DNA of 64,000 bases, taken from NCBI RefSeq assembly GCF_004216905.1, contig NZ_SGXJ01000002.1:62001-126000 (forward strand), in the 5' to 3' direction. The notes beneath the pieces are model-generated. The model worked only from the letters and a program-made list of their open reading frames with translations. It made no database searches and was not told the DNA's origin. The DNA comes from Kribbella sp. VKM Ac-2569 (GTDB lineage: Bacteria; Actinomycetota; Actinomycetes; Propionibacteriales; Kribbellaceae). A program made the position numbers and the translations under genes. Of this stretch, positions 27,569-35,928 are shown in pieces (the stretch's first letter is position 1; each line of letters opens with the position of its first letter).

Positions 27569-28252
27569 TCAGAGCTCGTACGCGGTGAAGATCGTGCAGA
27601 AGATCGGTGGTGACTCGAGGCCCGGGTAGTAGAGCCGACCGGCTGCGTCGGTGATCTTGAAGTACGCCGTCGACGCGCCGACCTGGGACGGCGCCCGCAA
27701 GGTCATCCGCACCGTCACGACGTCGCCCGGCCCGGCGTCGGGCACCCGCTCGCGCGCCGGTGACCTCAGCCATCCCGGCGCGCCGGCGGCGCCTTGGCGG
27801 GTGAGGTAGCGGTTGTGCCACGGGCGTTCGCCGCTGTTGCGGAGCTCCCAGGTCTTCTCGAACACCTGCTCCCGGCACACCCGCGTACCGTCAGGCACCG
27901 TCTCCCCCACCAGTTCGGCCCGGTCGTCGGGGTGATGATCGATCGGCACGGATCCACCGAGCAGCACCGGTTGCACATGCCGGCGCATGTCCCGCTGCGA
28001 CATGTCCCGGCCGGCACGTACGGCGGCGTCGAGTTCCATCAGCTGGTTGACCAGCGCCTGGTTCGCTCCGAACGAGTCGTCGTACCACTCGATCAGCTCG
28101 CGGCTCGGCTTGGTGTGGCCGCGCTCGACCCGGGACAGATGCCCCTTGTCCCAGCCGGATTCGGAGGCGGCACGGGTCAAGGCCACCCCGGCGGCCTCGC
28201 GCAGCTCGCGCATGCGCGCTCCGATCACGTACCGAGCCTGGGCTGGGCGCAC
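27569..28252 (-). CDS. XRE-type HTH protein fused to an NBR1 Ig-like domain
   Basis: The 227-residue protein has an XRE HTH at about residues 8-62 (GARMRELREAAGVALTRAAS, then GWDKGHLSRVERGHTKPSRE). Residues about 115-227 match the NBR1/FW (four-tryptophan) Ig-like domain: GETVPDGTRVCREQVFEKTW, ELRNSGERPWHNRYLTRQG, PGDVVTVRMTLRAPSQVG, ASTAYFKITDAAGRLYYPG. It starts at GTG 28252 with GGAGAG upstream. FW domains are best known from the autophagy receptor NBR1; in bacteria their role is unclear. It lies divergent to a secreted wall hydrolase. Confidence 0.85.
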   Translation of the reverse strand: MRPAQARYVIGARMRELREAAGVALTRAASESGWDKGHLSRVERGHTKPSRELIEWYDDSFGANQALVNQLMELDAAVRAGRDMSQRDMRRHVQPVLLGGSVPIDHHPDDRAELVGETVPDGTRVCREQVFEKTWELRNSGERPWHNRYLTRQGAAGAPGWLRSPARERVPDAGPGDVVTVRMTLRAPSQVGASTAYFKITDAAGRLYYPGLESPPIFCTIFTAYEL

Positions 28253-28349
28253 GGCGCACTCTCCGCTCTCGCCGTCACTTATCTACATAAAGTACCAAAC
28301 CGCAGTGAATCAGCTCCGTTGCCCACTGCGACAACGCCGTCACTTTTTG

Positions 28350-28380
28350 GTTCCCTGCGAGTACAACTCCAGAAGGGAAC
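28350..28380 (+). promoter_or_regulatory. Hairpin covering the ribosome site of the secreted hydrolase
   Basis: GTTCCCT (28350-28356) pairs with AGGGAAC (28374-28380) over a 17-base loop. The second arm is the AAGGGA ribosome site of the gene starting at 28387, so the fold would hide it. Whether it is regulatory is unknown; it does not resemble the c-di-AMP riboswitch often found before wall hydrolases. Confidence 0.35.
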
Positions 28381-28386
28381 ACCACC

Positions 28387-29079
28387 ATGCGTACCGCCCT
28401 CATGCGCATCACGTCCCGTCTCACTGCCGTCGCCCTGCTCAGCGGCGCCGCCCTCGTCGGCACCGGTGTCCTCCCGGCCAGTGCCGCCACCGGAACCGTT
28501 GTCACCGACAGCGGCGCCGGCGTCACCATCCGGTCCGGCAACGCGACCAGCTTCGGCTCGGTCGGCACCCAGCCGGACGGAGCCGTCGAGATCGACTGCC
28601 AGATCTACGGCGAGCCGGTGACCGGCAAGTTCGGCCGCAGCCTGATCTGGGACCACATCCCCGGCAAGGGCTTCATCACCGACGCCTACGTCAACACCGG
28701 CAGCAGCGGCCTGGTCGCGCCGCTGTGCACGAGCAACCCGCGCGCCGACAAGGCCGTCGCCTGGTACGCCGCACGCAGCGGGTCGACCGCCTTCCAGGGG
28801 TACTGCGAGATGGCCGCCGAGAACTCGTACGGGAAGACCGGTATCTGGGCCTCGGCCATCGCCGACTGGAACGACGCCGTGGCCCGTGGCGCCGCACACC
28901 GCGGCGATCTGAACCCGCCGAAGGGCGCCCTGGTCTTCTGGAACATCAGCGCCTACGGCCATGTCGGAGTAGCCAAGGGCGACGGCACGTTCTGGGCCAC
29001 CAGCGTCAGCGGCGCGATCGGCACCCGCGCGCTGCCCTACTTCAACAACTACCTCGGCTGGGCCTGGCCGAACTTCTGA
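28387..29079 (+). CDS. Secreted SH3-like plus CHAP/NlpC-like cell-wall hydrolase
   Basis: The 230-residue exported protein has a signal peptide to about residue 35 (LTAVALLSGAALVGTGVLPA, then SAATG), a bacterial SH3-like segment (GVTIRSGNATSFGSVGTQPD; GKGFITDAYVNTG) and a C-terminal peptidase-like region with AVAWYAARSGSTAFQGYCEM (candidate nucleophile Cys), GDLNPPKGALVFWNISAYGH (His) and VGVAKGDGTFWATS. This layout is common for actinobacterial amidases that cut peptidoglycan. The upstream 134 bases are the control region shared with the HTH-FW gene and carry two CCGTCACTT repeats. Confidence 0.85.
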   Translation: MRTALMRITSRLTAVALLSGAALVGTGVLPASAATGTVVTDSGAGVTIRSGNATSFGSVGTQPDGAVEIDCQIYGEPVTGKFGRSLIWDHIPGKGFITDAYVNTGSSGLVAPLCTSNPRADKAVAWYAARSGSTAFQGYCEMAAENSYGKTGIWASAIADWNDAVARGAAHRGDLNPPKGALVFWNISAYGHVGVAKGDGTFWATSVSGAIGTRALPYFNNYLGWAWPNF

Positions 29080-29092
29080 CCCTCCCCTAGAC

Positions 29093-29136
29093 GAGCGCCC
29101 GGACGCGCGTTCCGCCCCTCACGCGTCCGGGTGCTC
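29093..29136. terminator. Bidirectional terminator hairpin
   Basis: GAGCGCCCGGACGCG (29093-29107) and CGCGTCCGGGTGCTC (29122-29136) form a 15-bp stem with one G-U type mismatch. It lies 14 bases after the wall hydrolase stop and covers the end of the convergent hydrolase gene. Confidence 0.8.
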
Positions 29137-29856
29137 GATCCTTTCCAGCCAGTCAGCCACGAGCGCGCGATACAGACCCACCCGTTGCACCGGCAGGTCG
29201 TGGCCCTCCTGGTCCAGGACGGCGTACGTGGCCCGGGGATAGTCCTCGAGGATCGGCCAGGCGTCGGCATAGCCCGTCATCGTGTCCTGCCGGCCGGTCA
29301 CGATCAGCGTCGGCCCTTCGAAGCGCGCGGCCGGGTCCTCGCGCAGCGCGTACGTCGCGACGTCGCCCTGGATGCGGCCCAGGAACTCGAGGTCCGCCTG
29401 CGCTTCGGCCGGGTCGTAGTAGCGGCGCTGCTTGTCCGTCCAGGCTTCTTGGTACGCCGCCGTCTTGATCAGGTCCTCCTCCGTCGGCAACGTCCGCTTC
29501 GTGCGGTCGACGACGATTCCCGGCACGCGCAACAGCAGACCGAGAACGCGGGCCGGGTCGCGCTTCACGATGCCGCGGGCGTGCAGTCCGCCGGCCGACG
29601 TACCCGCGAGAGCGAACGGTTCATCGTCGACCAGTTCGTCGATCAGTTCCGCGATCGCCGAGAGCATGCCGTCCTGGTCGGTGATCGACGGTACGGCGGG
29701 CGACTGCCCGGTGCCCGGCGGGTCGATGTAGATCCGGCGCCATCCCGGACGTCCCTCGAACACCGGCTCGTGGACGTCGCGGCCTTCGCCGTTCGCGCCG
29801 CCCCAGCCGGGCAGGAAGACGATCGGCCGTCCCGTACCGAAGGATTCGTAGTGCAC
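29119..29856 (-). CDS. Alpha/beta hydrolase
   Basis: The 245-residue cytoplasmic protein has PIVFLPGWGGANGEGRDVHE (oxyanion-hole region), YIDPPGTGQSP, the nucleophile elbow LAGTSAGG (Ser near 95), and a late TLIVTGRQDTMTGY Asp and QEGHDLPV His. Start is GTG 29856. It resembles proline iminopeptidase-like or esterase-like hydrolases without a specific match. It stands 29 bases upstream of the lacI stop side and is probably a separate unit. Confidence 0.87.
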   Translation of the reverse strand: MHYESFGTGRPIVFLPGWGGANGEGRDVHEPVFEGRPGWRRIYIDPPGTGQSPAVPSITDQDGMLSAIAELIDELVDDEPFALAGTSAGGLHARGIVKRDPARVLGLLLRVPGIVVDRTKRTLPTEEDLIKTAAYQEAWTDKQRRYYDPAEAQADLEFLGRIQGDVATYALREDPAARFEGPTLIVTGRQDTMTGYADAWPILEDYPRATYAVLDQEGHDLPVQRVGLYRALVADWLERIEHPDA

Positions 29857-29884
29857 GCGGCGACCCTACCCGCGCGGCCGGCCG

Positions 29885-30934
29885 TCAACGACTGCTTCTC
29901 TTCCCAGCAGAACCCGGCGGCCGCTCCCCCGATCCGCGCTCGATCAGTGCGCACGGCAGCACGATCCGTTGCGGCGGACGGGTGTCCGCACCCGACGCGC
30001 GATCGAGCAACAGCCGCGCCGCACTACGGCCGAGCTCGGCGATGTCGGAGGCAACGACCGTGACCGGCGTCGGCAGCATGTCGGCGAGCCGGAAGTCGTC
30101 GAACCCAACCACTGCGGGCTCCCGGCCGAGCTCACCAAGAGCACGCAGCACACCTTCGGTGAGGAAGTTCGTCGAGGAGAAGATCGCGGTGGGTGGATCG
30201 GTCCGCAGCATCACCTCGCGGGTCGCCTTCTCCGCGGCCTCCGCGTTGCCCTCGGGGAGCTGGATGACCAGCGACTCGTCGACCTCGATCCCCGCGGCCC
30301 GATGTGCGCGCCGGAACCCGCGCAGGCGACGCCCGATCGTGTAGTACGACGGGGCAAGGATGATCGCGATCCGCTCGTGGCCCTGCTCCAGCAGGTGTTC
30401 GGCCGCGATCCGGCCGCCGCCCTCGTTGTCGACCATCACGATGTCCGCGTCGATCCCGGTCGCCGGGCGGTCGACGAACACGACCGGTACGCCGGCGCCC
30501 TGCAGGAACGCGTGATCGCCCTGGTCGGGCACGATCATCAGACCGGCCACCTGCCGGCTGACCAGCTCCTGGATGGCCCGCTTCTCGCCCTCCGGGTCCT
30601 CGTCCACACTGCCCAGTACGACGGCGAAGCCGGACTGCCCGGCGACTTCGAGCGACGCCTTCGCGATGCTCGCGTAGAACGGGTTGGTCAGGTCGCCGAG
30701 CACCAGCGCGAGACTGGTCGACTTCTTGCCCGGCCGGAGCGCCCGGGCCACCTCGTTGCGCTGGAACCCGAGCTCGTCGATCGCGGCCCGGACTCGCTGC
30801 GCGGTCTCGTCGCGGACGCCATGGCCACCGTTCACCACACGCGACACCGTGCCGAGGCCCACACCGGCCCGCCGGGCGACGTCGATCATCGTCGGCCGGC
30901 TGACCTCTGGCTGGCTTGGAAACGTTTCGGACAC
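29885..30934 (-). CDS. LacI family transcriptional regulator of the sugar ABC operon
   Basis: The 349-residue repressor has the LacI HTH and hinge at residues about 14-70 (TMIDVARRAGVGLGTVSRVV, NGGHGVRDETAQRVRAAIDE, LGFQRNEVARALR) and a periplasmic-binding-like sugar domain (LALVLGDLTNPFYASIAKAS; PAVVGFDDFRLADMLPTPVT). Start is GTG 30934 with AGGAAG 8 bases upstream. It is divergent from the sugar importer at 31013, and two operator-like palindromes occur in and beside its start, so it probably represses both directions until the transported sugar binds. Confidence 0.94.
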   Translation of the reverse strand: MSETFPSQPEVSRPTMIDVARRAGVGLGTVSRVVNGGHGVRDETAQRVRAAIDELGFQRNEVARALRPGKKSTSLALVLGDLTNPFYASIAKASLEVAGQSGFAVVLGSVDEDPEGEKRAIQELVSRQVAGLMIVPDQGDHAFLQGAGVPVVFVDRPATGIDADIVMVDNEGGGRIAAEHLLEQGHERIAIILAPSYYTIGRRLRGFRRAHRAAGIEVDESLVIQLPEGNAEAAEKATREVMLRTDPPTAIFSSTNFLTEGVLRALGELGREPAVVGFDDFRLADMLPTPVTVVASDIAELGRSAARLLLDRASGADTRPPQRIVLPCALIERGSGERPPGSAGKRSSR

Positions 30935-30998
30935 GGGGTTGACTTCCTTTTCACGACACGGCATCGTCACCCAACAGTAAAACGTTGGAAACGTTACC
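30918..30998. promoter_or_regulatory. Pair of LacI-type operators in the sugar transporter control region
   Basis: GGAAACGTTTCG (30918-30929) contains a perfect 10-base palindrome centred on CG, and GGAAACGTTACC (30987-30998) repeats the same AACGTT core with GG/CC flanks; an extra AACGTT lies at 30981-30986. Central CG within an AAACGTTT-like palindrome is the LacI family norm. The first site overlaps the lacI coding start; the two centres are about 69 bases apart, allowing looping. Confidence 0.75.
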
Positions 30999-31012
30999 GT
31001 CCAGGAGGCCGG

Positions 31013-31972
31013 ATGAATTCAGTCTCTTTAGGCGGATCGACCACCAAGAGGCGAAGCCGCCGGGGTGGGATGAGCCGGAACGCCGGCTCCGACGTGAAGG
31101 CGGCGTACCTGTTCATCGCACCCGCGGTGATCGGGTTCCTGGTCTTCGTGGGGTATCCGCTGATTCGATCGTTCTATCTCGCGCTGACGAAGTACAACGG
31201 GTTGACCGACCCGGTGTTCGTTGGCCTCGGCAACTTCCGGAGGCTGTTCACCACCGACCCGGCGTTCTGGCCGGCGTTGCGGGCGACCGGCTACCTGGTG
31301 TTGCTCTATGTCCCGTTGTCGCTGATCCTCGGCCTGGCGCTCGCGATGTTCTGCAACCAGCGCTTCGCCGGCGTACGGATCGTCCGCACCCTGGCGTACC
31401 TGCCGGTCGTGCTGCCGGCCGTCGCGACGATCACGCTCTGGAAGTTCATGCTCGATCCACAGGTCGGGTTGCTGAACACGATCCTCGACCGGCTCGGCCT
31501 GCCGACGAGCCTGTGGTTGCAAGGCCCGAGTACGGCGATGCCCTCCGTGGTGCTGGTGATGCTGTGGGGCGTCGGCGGGACGATGATCATCTTCCTGGCC
31601 GCGCTGCAGTCGGTGCCGACCGAACTGTACGAGGCGGCTCGGGTGGACGGTGCCGGCCCGTGGTCGGTGTTCTTCCGGATCACGTTGCCGATGATCAGCC
31701 CGATCGTGCTCCTGCAGGTGATCCTGCAGACCACGGCCGCGTTGCAGACGTTCAACCAGCCGAAGATCCTGACCGGCGGTGGACCGGGATTCAGCACCAA
31801 CGTGCTGATGCTCTCGATCTACAACAACGGCTTCCCCACCCTGGGCCGGATCCCGCAGCTCGGGTACGCGTCCGCGCAGGTGTGGGTGCTGTTCATCATC
31901 ATCATCGCCGTGATCGCCCTGACCGCGAAGTTCTCCTCGCTCTGGACATACAGTGACAGCACTTCAGACTGA
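31013..31972 (+). CDS. Sugar ABC transporter permease (MalF/UgpA type)
   Basis: The 319-residue membrane protein has six helices starting with AAYLFIAPAVIGFLVFVGYP after a basic cytoplasmic tail, and the EAA loop ELYEAARVDGAGPWSVFFRI with TLPMISP that contacts the ATPase. ATG 31013 is preceded by AGGAGG. It overlaps the next permease by 20 bases. No sugar ATPase is encoded here; CUT1 importers in actinobacteria commonly share one, MsiK. Confidence 0.95.
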   Translation: MNSVSLGGSTTKRRSRRGGMSRNAGSDVKAAYLFIAPAVIGFLVFVGYPLIRSFYLALTKYNGLTDPVFVGLGNFRRLFTTDPAFWPALRATGYLVLLYVPLSLILGLALAMFCNQRFAGVRIVRTLAYLPVVLPAVATITLWKFMLDPQVGLLNTILDRLGLPTSLWLQGPSTAMPSVVLVMLWGVGGTMIIFLAALQSVPTELYEAARVDGAGPWSVFFRITLPMISPIVLLQVILQTTAALQTFNQPKILTGGGPGFSTNVLMLSIYNNGFPTLGRIPQLGYASAQVWVLFIIIIAVIALTAKFSSLWTYSDSTSD

Positions 31973-32861
31973 AGCCGCCTTGCCCGATACGGCGCAGATC
32001 GTGCCCCCGCCGAAGAAGAAGTCGCGTCTGGTCGGTACGACGTCGTGGTACGTCGTCGCGTTGTTCATCTGCGCGGTGATGGTCGTACCGCTGCTGTGGA
32101 TGATCACGATCGGCCTGAAGAGCCGGACCGCGGTGTTCGACATCCCGCCCAAGCTGCTGCCGCACGAGTTCCACTGGAGCAACTTCATCAAGGGCCCGGA
32201 GACGATCCACTTCCCGCGGCTGTTCCTGAATTCGATGATCATCACCACGCTCAGCGTGCTCGGCGGCGTGATGACCGCGATGATGGCCGGCTACGCGCTG
32301 GCCCGGTTGCGGTTCCCCGGGCGCAAGCTGTGGTTCTACCTGTTCGTCGGCAGCATGCTGCTGCCGGGTGTGGTCGGGCTGATCCCGTTGTTCCAGATGT
32401 ACAAGAGCATCGGCTGGTACGACACCTGGCTGCCGCTGATCGTCCCGGCGTTCCTCGGCGGGAACCCGTTGTTCATCTTCCTGGCCAGGCAGTACTTCCT
32501 GGCCATCCCGTACTCCATCGACGAGGCGGCGAAGATCGACGGCGCCGGGCACCTGCGGATCTTCGTCAGCGTGATGCTGCCGTTGACCCGGCCGGCCTGG
32601 CTGACAATGGCGATCCTGGCCTTCCAGGCGTCCTGGAACGACTTCCTGAACCCCCTGGTCTACCTGTACTCGTCCGGCAAGTGGCCGTTGTCGGTGGGTA
32701 TGGCGTCGTTCATCTCCCCGTTCGCCGGCAAGACGCCGGACTGGAGCTACTACATGGCCACCAACCTGCTCTACATGCTGCCGCCGCTCATCATCTTCTT
32801 CGCCGCGCAGCGCTACTTCATCCAGGGCCTCGGCGCTCTCGGCAGCACGAACCAGAAATAG
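31953..32861 (+). CDS. Sugar ABC transporter permease (MalG/UgpE type)
   Basis: The 302-residue partner permease has six helices, a start GTG at 31953 inside the previous gene, and the EAA loop SIDEAAKIDGAGHLRIFVSV with MLPLTRPA. With the gene upstream it forms the heterodimeric channel of a CUT1 importer. The lysine-rich PPPKKKSRL tail before helix 1 fits cytoplasmic orientation. Confidence 0.95.
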   Translation: MTALQTEAALPDTAQIVPPPKKKSRLVGTTSWYVVALFICAVMVVPLLWMITIGLKSRTAVFDIPPKLLPHEFHWSNFIKGPETIHFPRLFLNSMIITTLSVLGGVMTAMMAGYALARLRFPGRKLWFYLFVGSMLLPGVVGLIPLFQMYKSIGWYDTWLPLIVPAFLGGNPLFIFLARQYFLAIPYSIDEAAKIDGAGHLRIFVSVMLPLTRPAWLTMAILAFQASWNDFLNPLVYLYSSGKWPLSVGMASFISPFAGKTPDWSYYMATNLLYMLPPLIIFFAAQRYFIQGLGALGSTNQK

Positions 32862-32874
32862 AGGGGACATTCCT

Positions 32875-34179
32875 GTGAAGAGAACATCAGTTGTGACGGC
32901 CCTGGCGTGTGCCGGGTTGCTGACGGCAACAGCCTGCAGCGGCGGCGGCTCCGACTCCGGCGGCTCCAGCGGCGGGCCGGTCACCGTCACCGTGATGACG
33001 TGGGAGTCGGCGGAGACCAACGCCGCGATCAAGAAGGCGCTGGCCGACTTCAAGGACGACAACATCACCGTCCAGCTACTCGACACCCCGGCCGGCAACT
33101 TCGGCGACAAGCTCGCCTCGCTGACCCAGGCGAAGAAGCTGCCGGACCTGTTCTGGTGCGGCAACGACACCGAGCAGCAGTACACCTCCCAGGGTTTGCT
33201 GGTCGACTGGGCCGACAAGATCAAGAACGCCGACGGCGACTTCACGGCCGACAAGTTCGTCCCGTCCGCGATGGAGAACTGGAAGACCGCCGACGGCCAG
33301 ATGGGCGGTCTGCCGTCGCTGATGAACACGTACGGCGTCTGGTACAACGCCGACGCCTTCACCGCGGCCGGCCTGCCGCTGCCGAAGGCCGGCTGGACGT
33401 GGGACGAGATGTACGCCGACGCCGCCAAGCTGGCCGGAAAGAACGGCGCGAAGTACGGACTCGTCGCCGATCAGCTGACGTCCGCCGACGGACCGTTCAC
33501 GATGAGCATGTACTCCGTGTCGGCGGGTGGCGCGCCGTTCACCGACAACGTCAACCACCCGACGAAGGCCGAGGCCGACGAGAAGTACACGGAAGGCGTC
33601 GAGAAGCTGGTCGCCGCGATCAAGAACGGGTCGGTGGCGCCGCCCGGGTACGACGCGGCGAACGTGCAGTCGCTGTTCTCGGCCGGCAAGGTGCCGATGA
33701 CGTTCGGCGGGCAGTGGCTGGCGGCCGGATTCCAGACCGACAAGCCGAAGATCAAGTACGGGTTCGCGCCGTTCCCGCAGGTGCAGACGCCGACCACTAT
33801 TGCCGACTCGGTCGGGATCTGCACGCCGCAGTACACCAAGGACCAGGACGCGACGTTCAAGGTGCTCGAGTACATCAACACCAAGGTCTGGGACGCCGTA
33901 CTGCCGGCCTCCCCGGTCGCGCCGCCGGCGTACACGCCCGCCCAGACGAGCTACTTCGACGCCCTCACCAAGGCGCAGCAGACCACCGTCGTCGACACGG
34001 TCAAGGCTGACCTGGCGGCCGAGAAGACGGTCGGCAACCGCTTCACCACCCAGTGGGCGCAGCAGGTCGGCGACCTGACGACCGCCAACTACCAACCGAT
34101 CCTGAGCGGCAAGAAGCCGATCAGCGACCTCCCGGCGTACATCGACAAGATCAACGGACTGATCAAGCAAGGCGGCTGA
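32875..34179 (+). CDS. Sugar ABC transporter substrate-binding lipoprotein (family 1)
   Basis: The 434-residue lipoprotein has lipobox LLTATACSGGG (Cys near 21), a Ser/Gly linker and a family 1 solute-binding fold (TVTVMTWESAETNAAIKKAL; LPDLFWCGNDTEQQYTSQGL; GLPSLMNTYGVWYNADAFTA; PMTFGGQWLAAGF). It follows the two permeases, the reverse of the commonest order. Specificity cannot be read; the LacI neighbour and CUT1 type suggest oligosaccharides or glycosides. A strong terminator follows. Confidence 0.94.
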   Translation: MKRTSVVTALACAGLLTATACSGGGSDSGGSSGGPVTVTVMTWESAETNAAIKKALADFKDDNITVQLLDTPAGNFGDKLASLTQAKKLPDLFWCGNDTEQQYTSQGLLVDWADKIKNADGDFTADKFVPSAMENWKTADGQMGGLPSLMNTYGVWYNADAFTAAGLPLPKAGWTWDEMYADAAKLAGKNGAKYGLVADQLTSADGPFTMSMYSVSAGGAPFTDNVNHPTKAEADEKYTEGVEKLVAAIKNGSVAPPGYDAANVQSLFSAGKVPMTFGGQWLAAGFQTDKPKIKYGFAPFPQVQTPTTIADSVGICTPQYTKDQDATFKVLEYINTKVWDAVLPASPVAPPAYTPAQTSYFDALTKAQQTTVVDTVKADLAAEKTVGNRFTTQWAQQVGDLTTANYQPILSGKKPISDLPAYIDKINGLIKQGG

Positions 34180-34186
34180 GTCAGAA

Positions 34187-34216
34187 CACCGCACCCGCCA
34201 AGCGGCGGGTGCGGTG
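34187..34216. terminator. Bidirectional terminator between sugar ABC operon and egt operon
   Basis: CACCGCACCCGCC, loop AAGC, GGCGGGTGCGGTG: a perfect 13-bp stem in the 43 bases between the convergent binding-protein and egtD stop codons. Confidence 0.88.
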
Positions 34217-34222
34217 GCCGGG

Positions 34223-35188
34223 TTAGACGGCTTGCCAGAGTGACAGGGCGAAGCGGGCTTCATCGTCGGTCCACCACGCGGCCGGGGTGAAGCCCGCTTT
34301 GTCGAGTTCGGCTTCGACGCCGGAGCGGTGGAACTTGGCGGAGATCTCGGTGCTGATCTCCTCGCCCTCTTCGAACGTGATCTCCAGGTGGATCTCCGGG
34401 ATCAGCACCCGCATCGCGCGGGTGGCGCGCAGATGCATCTCGATCCACTCGTTGTCTTCGTCCCAGAGCGCGACGTGCTCGAACGCGTCCACGTCGAAGT
34501 CCGCGCCGAGCTGCCGGTTGATCACCCGCAGCACGTTCTTGTTGAACTCGGCGGTGACGCCCGCGGAGTCGTCGTACGCCGCGACCAGCGTGGCGGGGTC
34601 CTTCACGAGATCGGTGCCGAGCAGCAACCACTCGCCGTGCTCGAGGACCTCGCGAACGGAACGGTAGAACGCCTCCCGCTCGGCTGGGATCAGGTTGCCG
34701 ATCGTGCCGCCGAGGAACGCGACGACCCGCGGCGGATCACCCGGGAGCTTGTCGAGGTGCGCGGTGAAGTCGCCGACCACACCATGTACGTCGAGACTCG
34801 GGTAGTCGGCGTTGATGGCGTCGGACGCGTCCCGCAGCGCGGACTCCGACACGTCGAGCGGCACGAACGACGTGAGCGTGCCGTGGGCGCGGAGCCCGTC
34901 GAGCAGCAGGCGGGTCTTCTCCGACGACCCGGACCCGAGCTCGACCAGCGTGTGCGCATTGGTGATCGACGCGATCTCACCGGCCCGCGCATGCAGGATC
35001 TCCCGCTCGGCCCGCGTCGGGTAGTACTCCGGCAGCCGCGTGATCTCCTCGAACAGCTCACTGCCCCGCGCGTCGTAGAACCACTTCGGCGGCAGCCACT
35101 TGGGCGTCGCCGCCAATCCCGCCCGAACATCCTCCCGCAATGCCCGAGCCGCATAGTCCGGCGTGAGATGTACGTCGATGAGGGTCAC
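34223..35188 (-). CDS. egtD: L-histidine N-alpha-methyltransferase (ergothioneine pathway)
   Basis: The 321-residue enzyme uses three SAM to convert histidine to hercynine, the first committed step to ergothioneine. Family features are PPKWFYDARGSELFEEITRL with PEYYPTRAEREIL near the N-terminus, LVELGSGSSEKTRLLLDGL (SAM site), FLGGTIGNL and the C-terminal EEGEEISTEISAKF segment. Start is GTG 35188 overlapping the egtC stop (GTGA). It is the last gene of an egtA-B-C-D operon. Confidence 0.97.
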   Translation of the reverse strand: MTLIDVHLTPDYAARALREDVRAGLAATPKWLPPKWFYDARGSELFEEITRLPEYYPTRAEREILHARAGEIASITNAHTLVELGSGSSEKTRLLLDGLRAHGTLTSFVPLDVSESALRDASDAINADYPSLDVHGVVGDFTAHLDKLPGDPPRVVAFLGGTIGNLIPAEREAFYRSVREVLEHGEWLLLGTDLVKDPATLVAAYDDSAGVTAEFNKNVLRVINRQLGADFDVDAFEHVALWDEDNEWIEMHLRATRAMRVLIPEIHLEITFEEGEEISTEISAKFHRSGVEAELDKAGFTPAAWWTDDEARFALSLWQAV

Positions 35189-35928
35189 TCTCGTCCTTCC
35201 ATCGGGGTGATCTGCAATGTGGTGGCGGTGGCCACGAGCAGCGAACGATCGGGTACTTCGTCCCAGTCGGCGGACCCGAACGGTTCCGAGCTGACGGTCA
35301 CCGAGTCGGCGGTCTGCCGGACCCGGAGCGAATGTGTCCAGGAGGTGGCGACGATCTGCTCCCCGTCCGTCAGTAGCAGGTTCAACCGCGAGCCGGGCGC
35401 GACCGACTCCACCTCCCGGACGACGGACGCGACCGCATCGGCGGGCGTGATCCCGTCGCGCAGCCGGTTGGAGACGAGCGCGAACAGCAGCGCGGAGTCG
35501 ACCGGTGCGTCGAGCTTCAGCAACTCGGCGACCGGCAACTGCTCAGCCAACTTCACAGTCGACTCCGGGTAGCCCGGGAGCCTTCCGTTGTGACTGAACA
35601 GCCAGTTCCCGACCTTGAACGGCGACACCGAGGATTCGGTATGAGGCATGCCGTCGGTCCCGTTGCGGACGGCGGCGATCACGGCGCCGGATCGGATCGA
35701 GCCGGCCAGCTCCGGGAAGTTGTCGTCGGTCCAGATCGGCACGTTGCGCCGGTACCGGACCGAGTTGCCGTCGACGTACCAGCCGAGGCCGAAGCCGTCG
35801 GCGTTGACCGAGCCGCCGCCGCGCATGTCGCGCGGCGACCAGCTCTGCTCGAACAGCGAGTGGGAGGGCTCCTGGACGAGGGACGCCAGCGTGACCGCCG
35901 GTCCCAGGTAGGCGAGGTGGCGGCACAT
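35185..35928 (-). CDS. egtC: Ergothioneine biosynthesis glutamine amidotransferase-like hydrolase
   Basis: The 247-residue protein removes the gamma-glutamyl group from gamma-glutamyl-hercynylcysteine sulfoxide. It is an N-terminal-nucleophile enzyme: Met1-Cys2 start (MCRHLAYLG), RGGGSVNADGFGLGWY and the GNWLFSHNGRLPGYPE block of class II amidotransferase domains. ATG 35928 sits one base over the egtB stop (TGATG); upstream in-frame codons lie within egtB. Confidence 0.96.
   Translation of the reverse strand: MCRHLAYLGPAVTLASLVQEPSHSLFEQSWSPRDMRGGGSVNADGFGLGWYVDGNSVRYRRNVPIWTDDNFPELAGSIRSGAVIAAVRNGTDGMPHTESSVSPFKVGNWLFSHNGRLPGYPESTVKLAEQLPVAELLKLDAPVDSALLFALVSNRLRDGITPADAVASVVREVESVAPGSRLNLLLTDGEQIVATSWTHSLRVRQTADSVTVSSEPFGSADWDEVPDRSLLVATATTLQITPMEGRE

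Noticed and set aside
28321-28386. c-di-AMP (ydaO) riboswitch before the wall hydrolase
   Set aside because: The region is too short and lacks the conserved ydaO blocks; only a simple hairpin is present.
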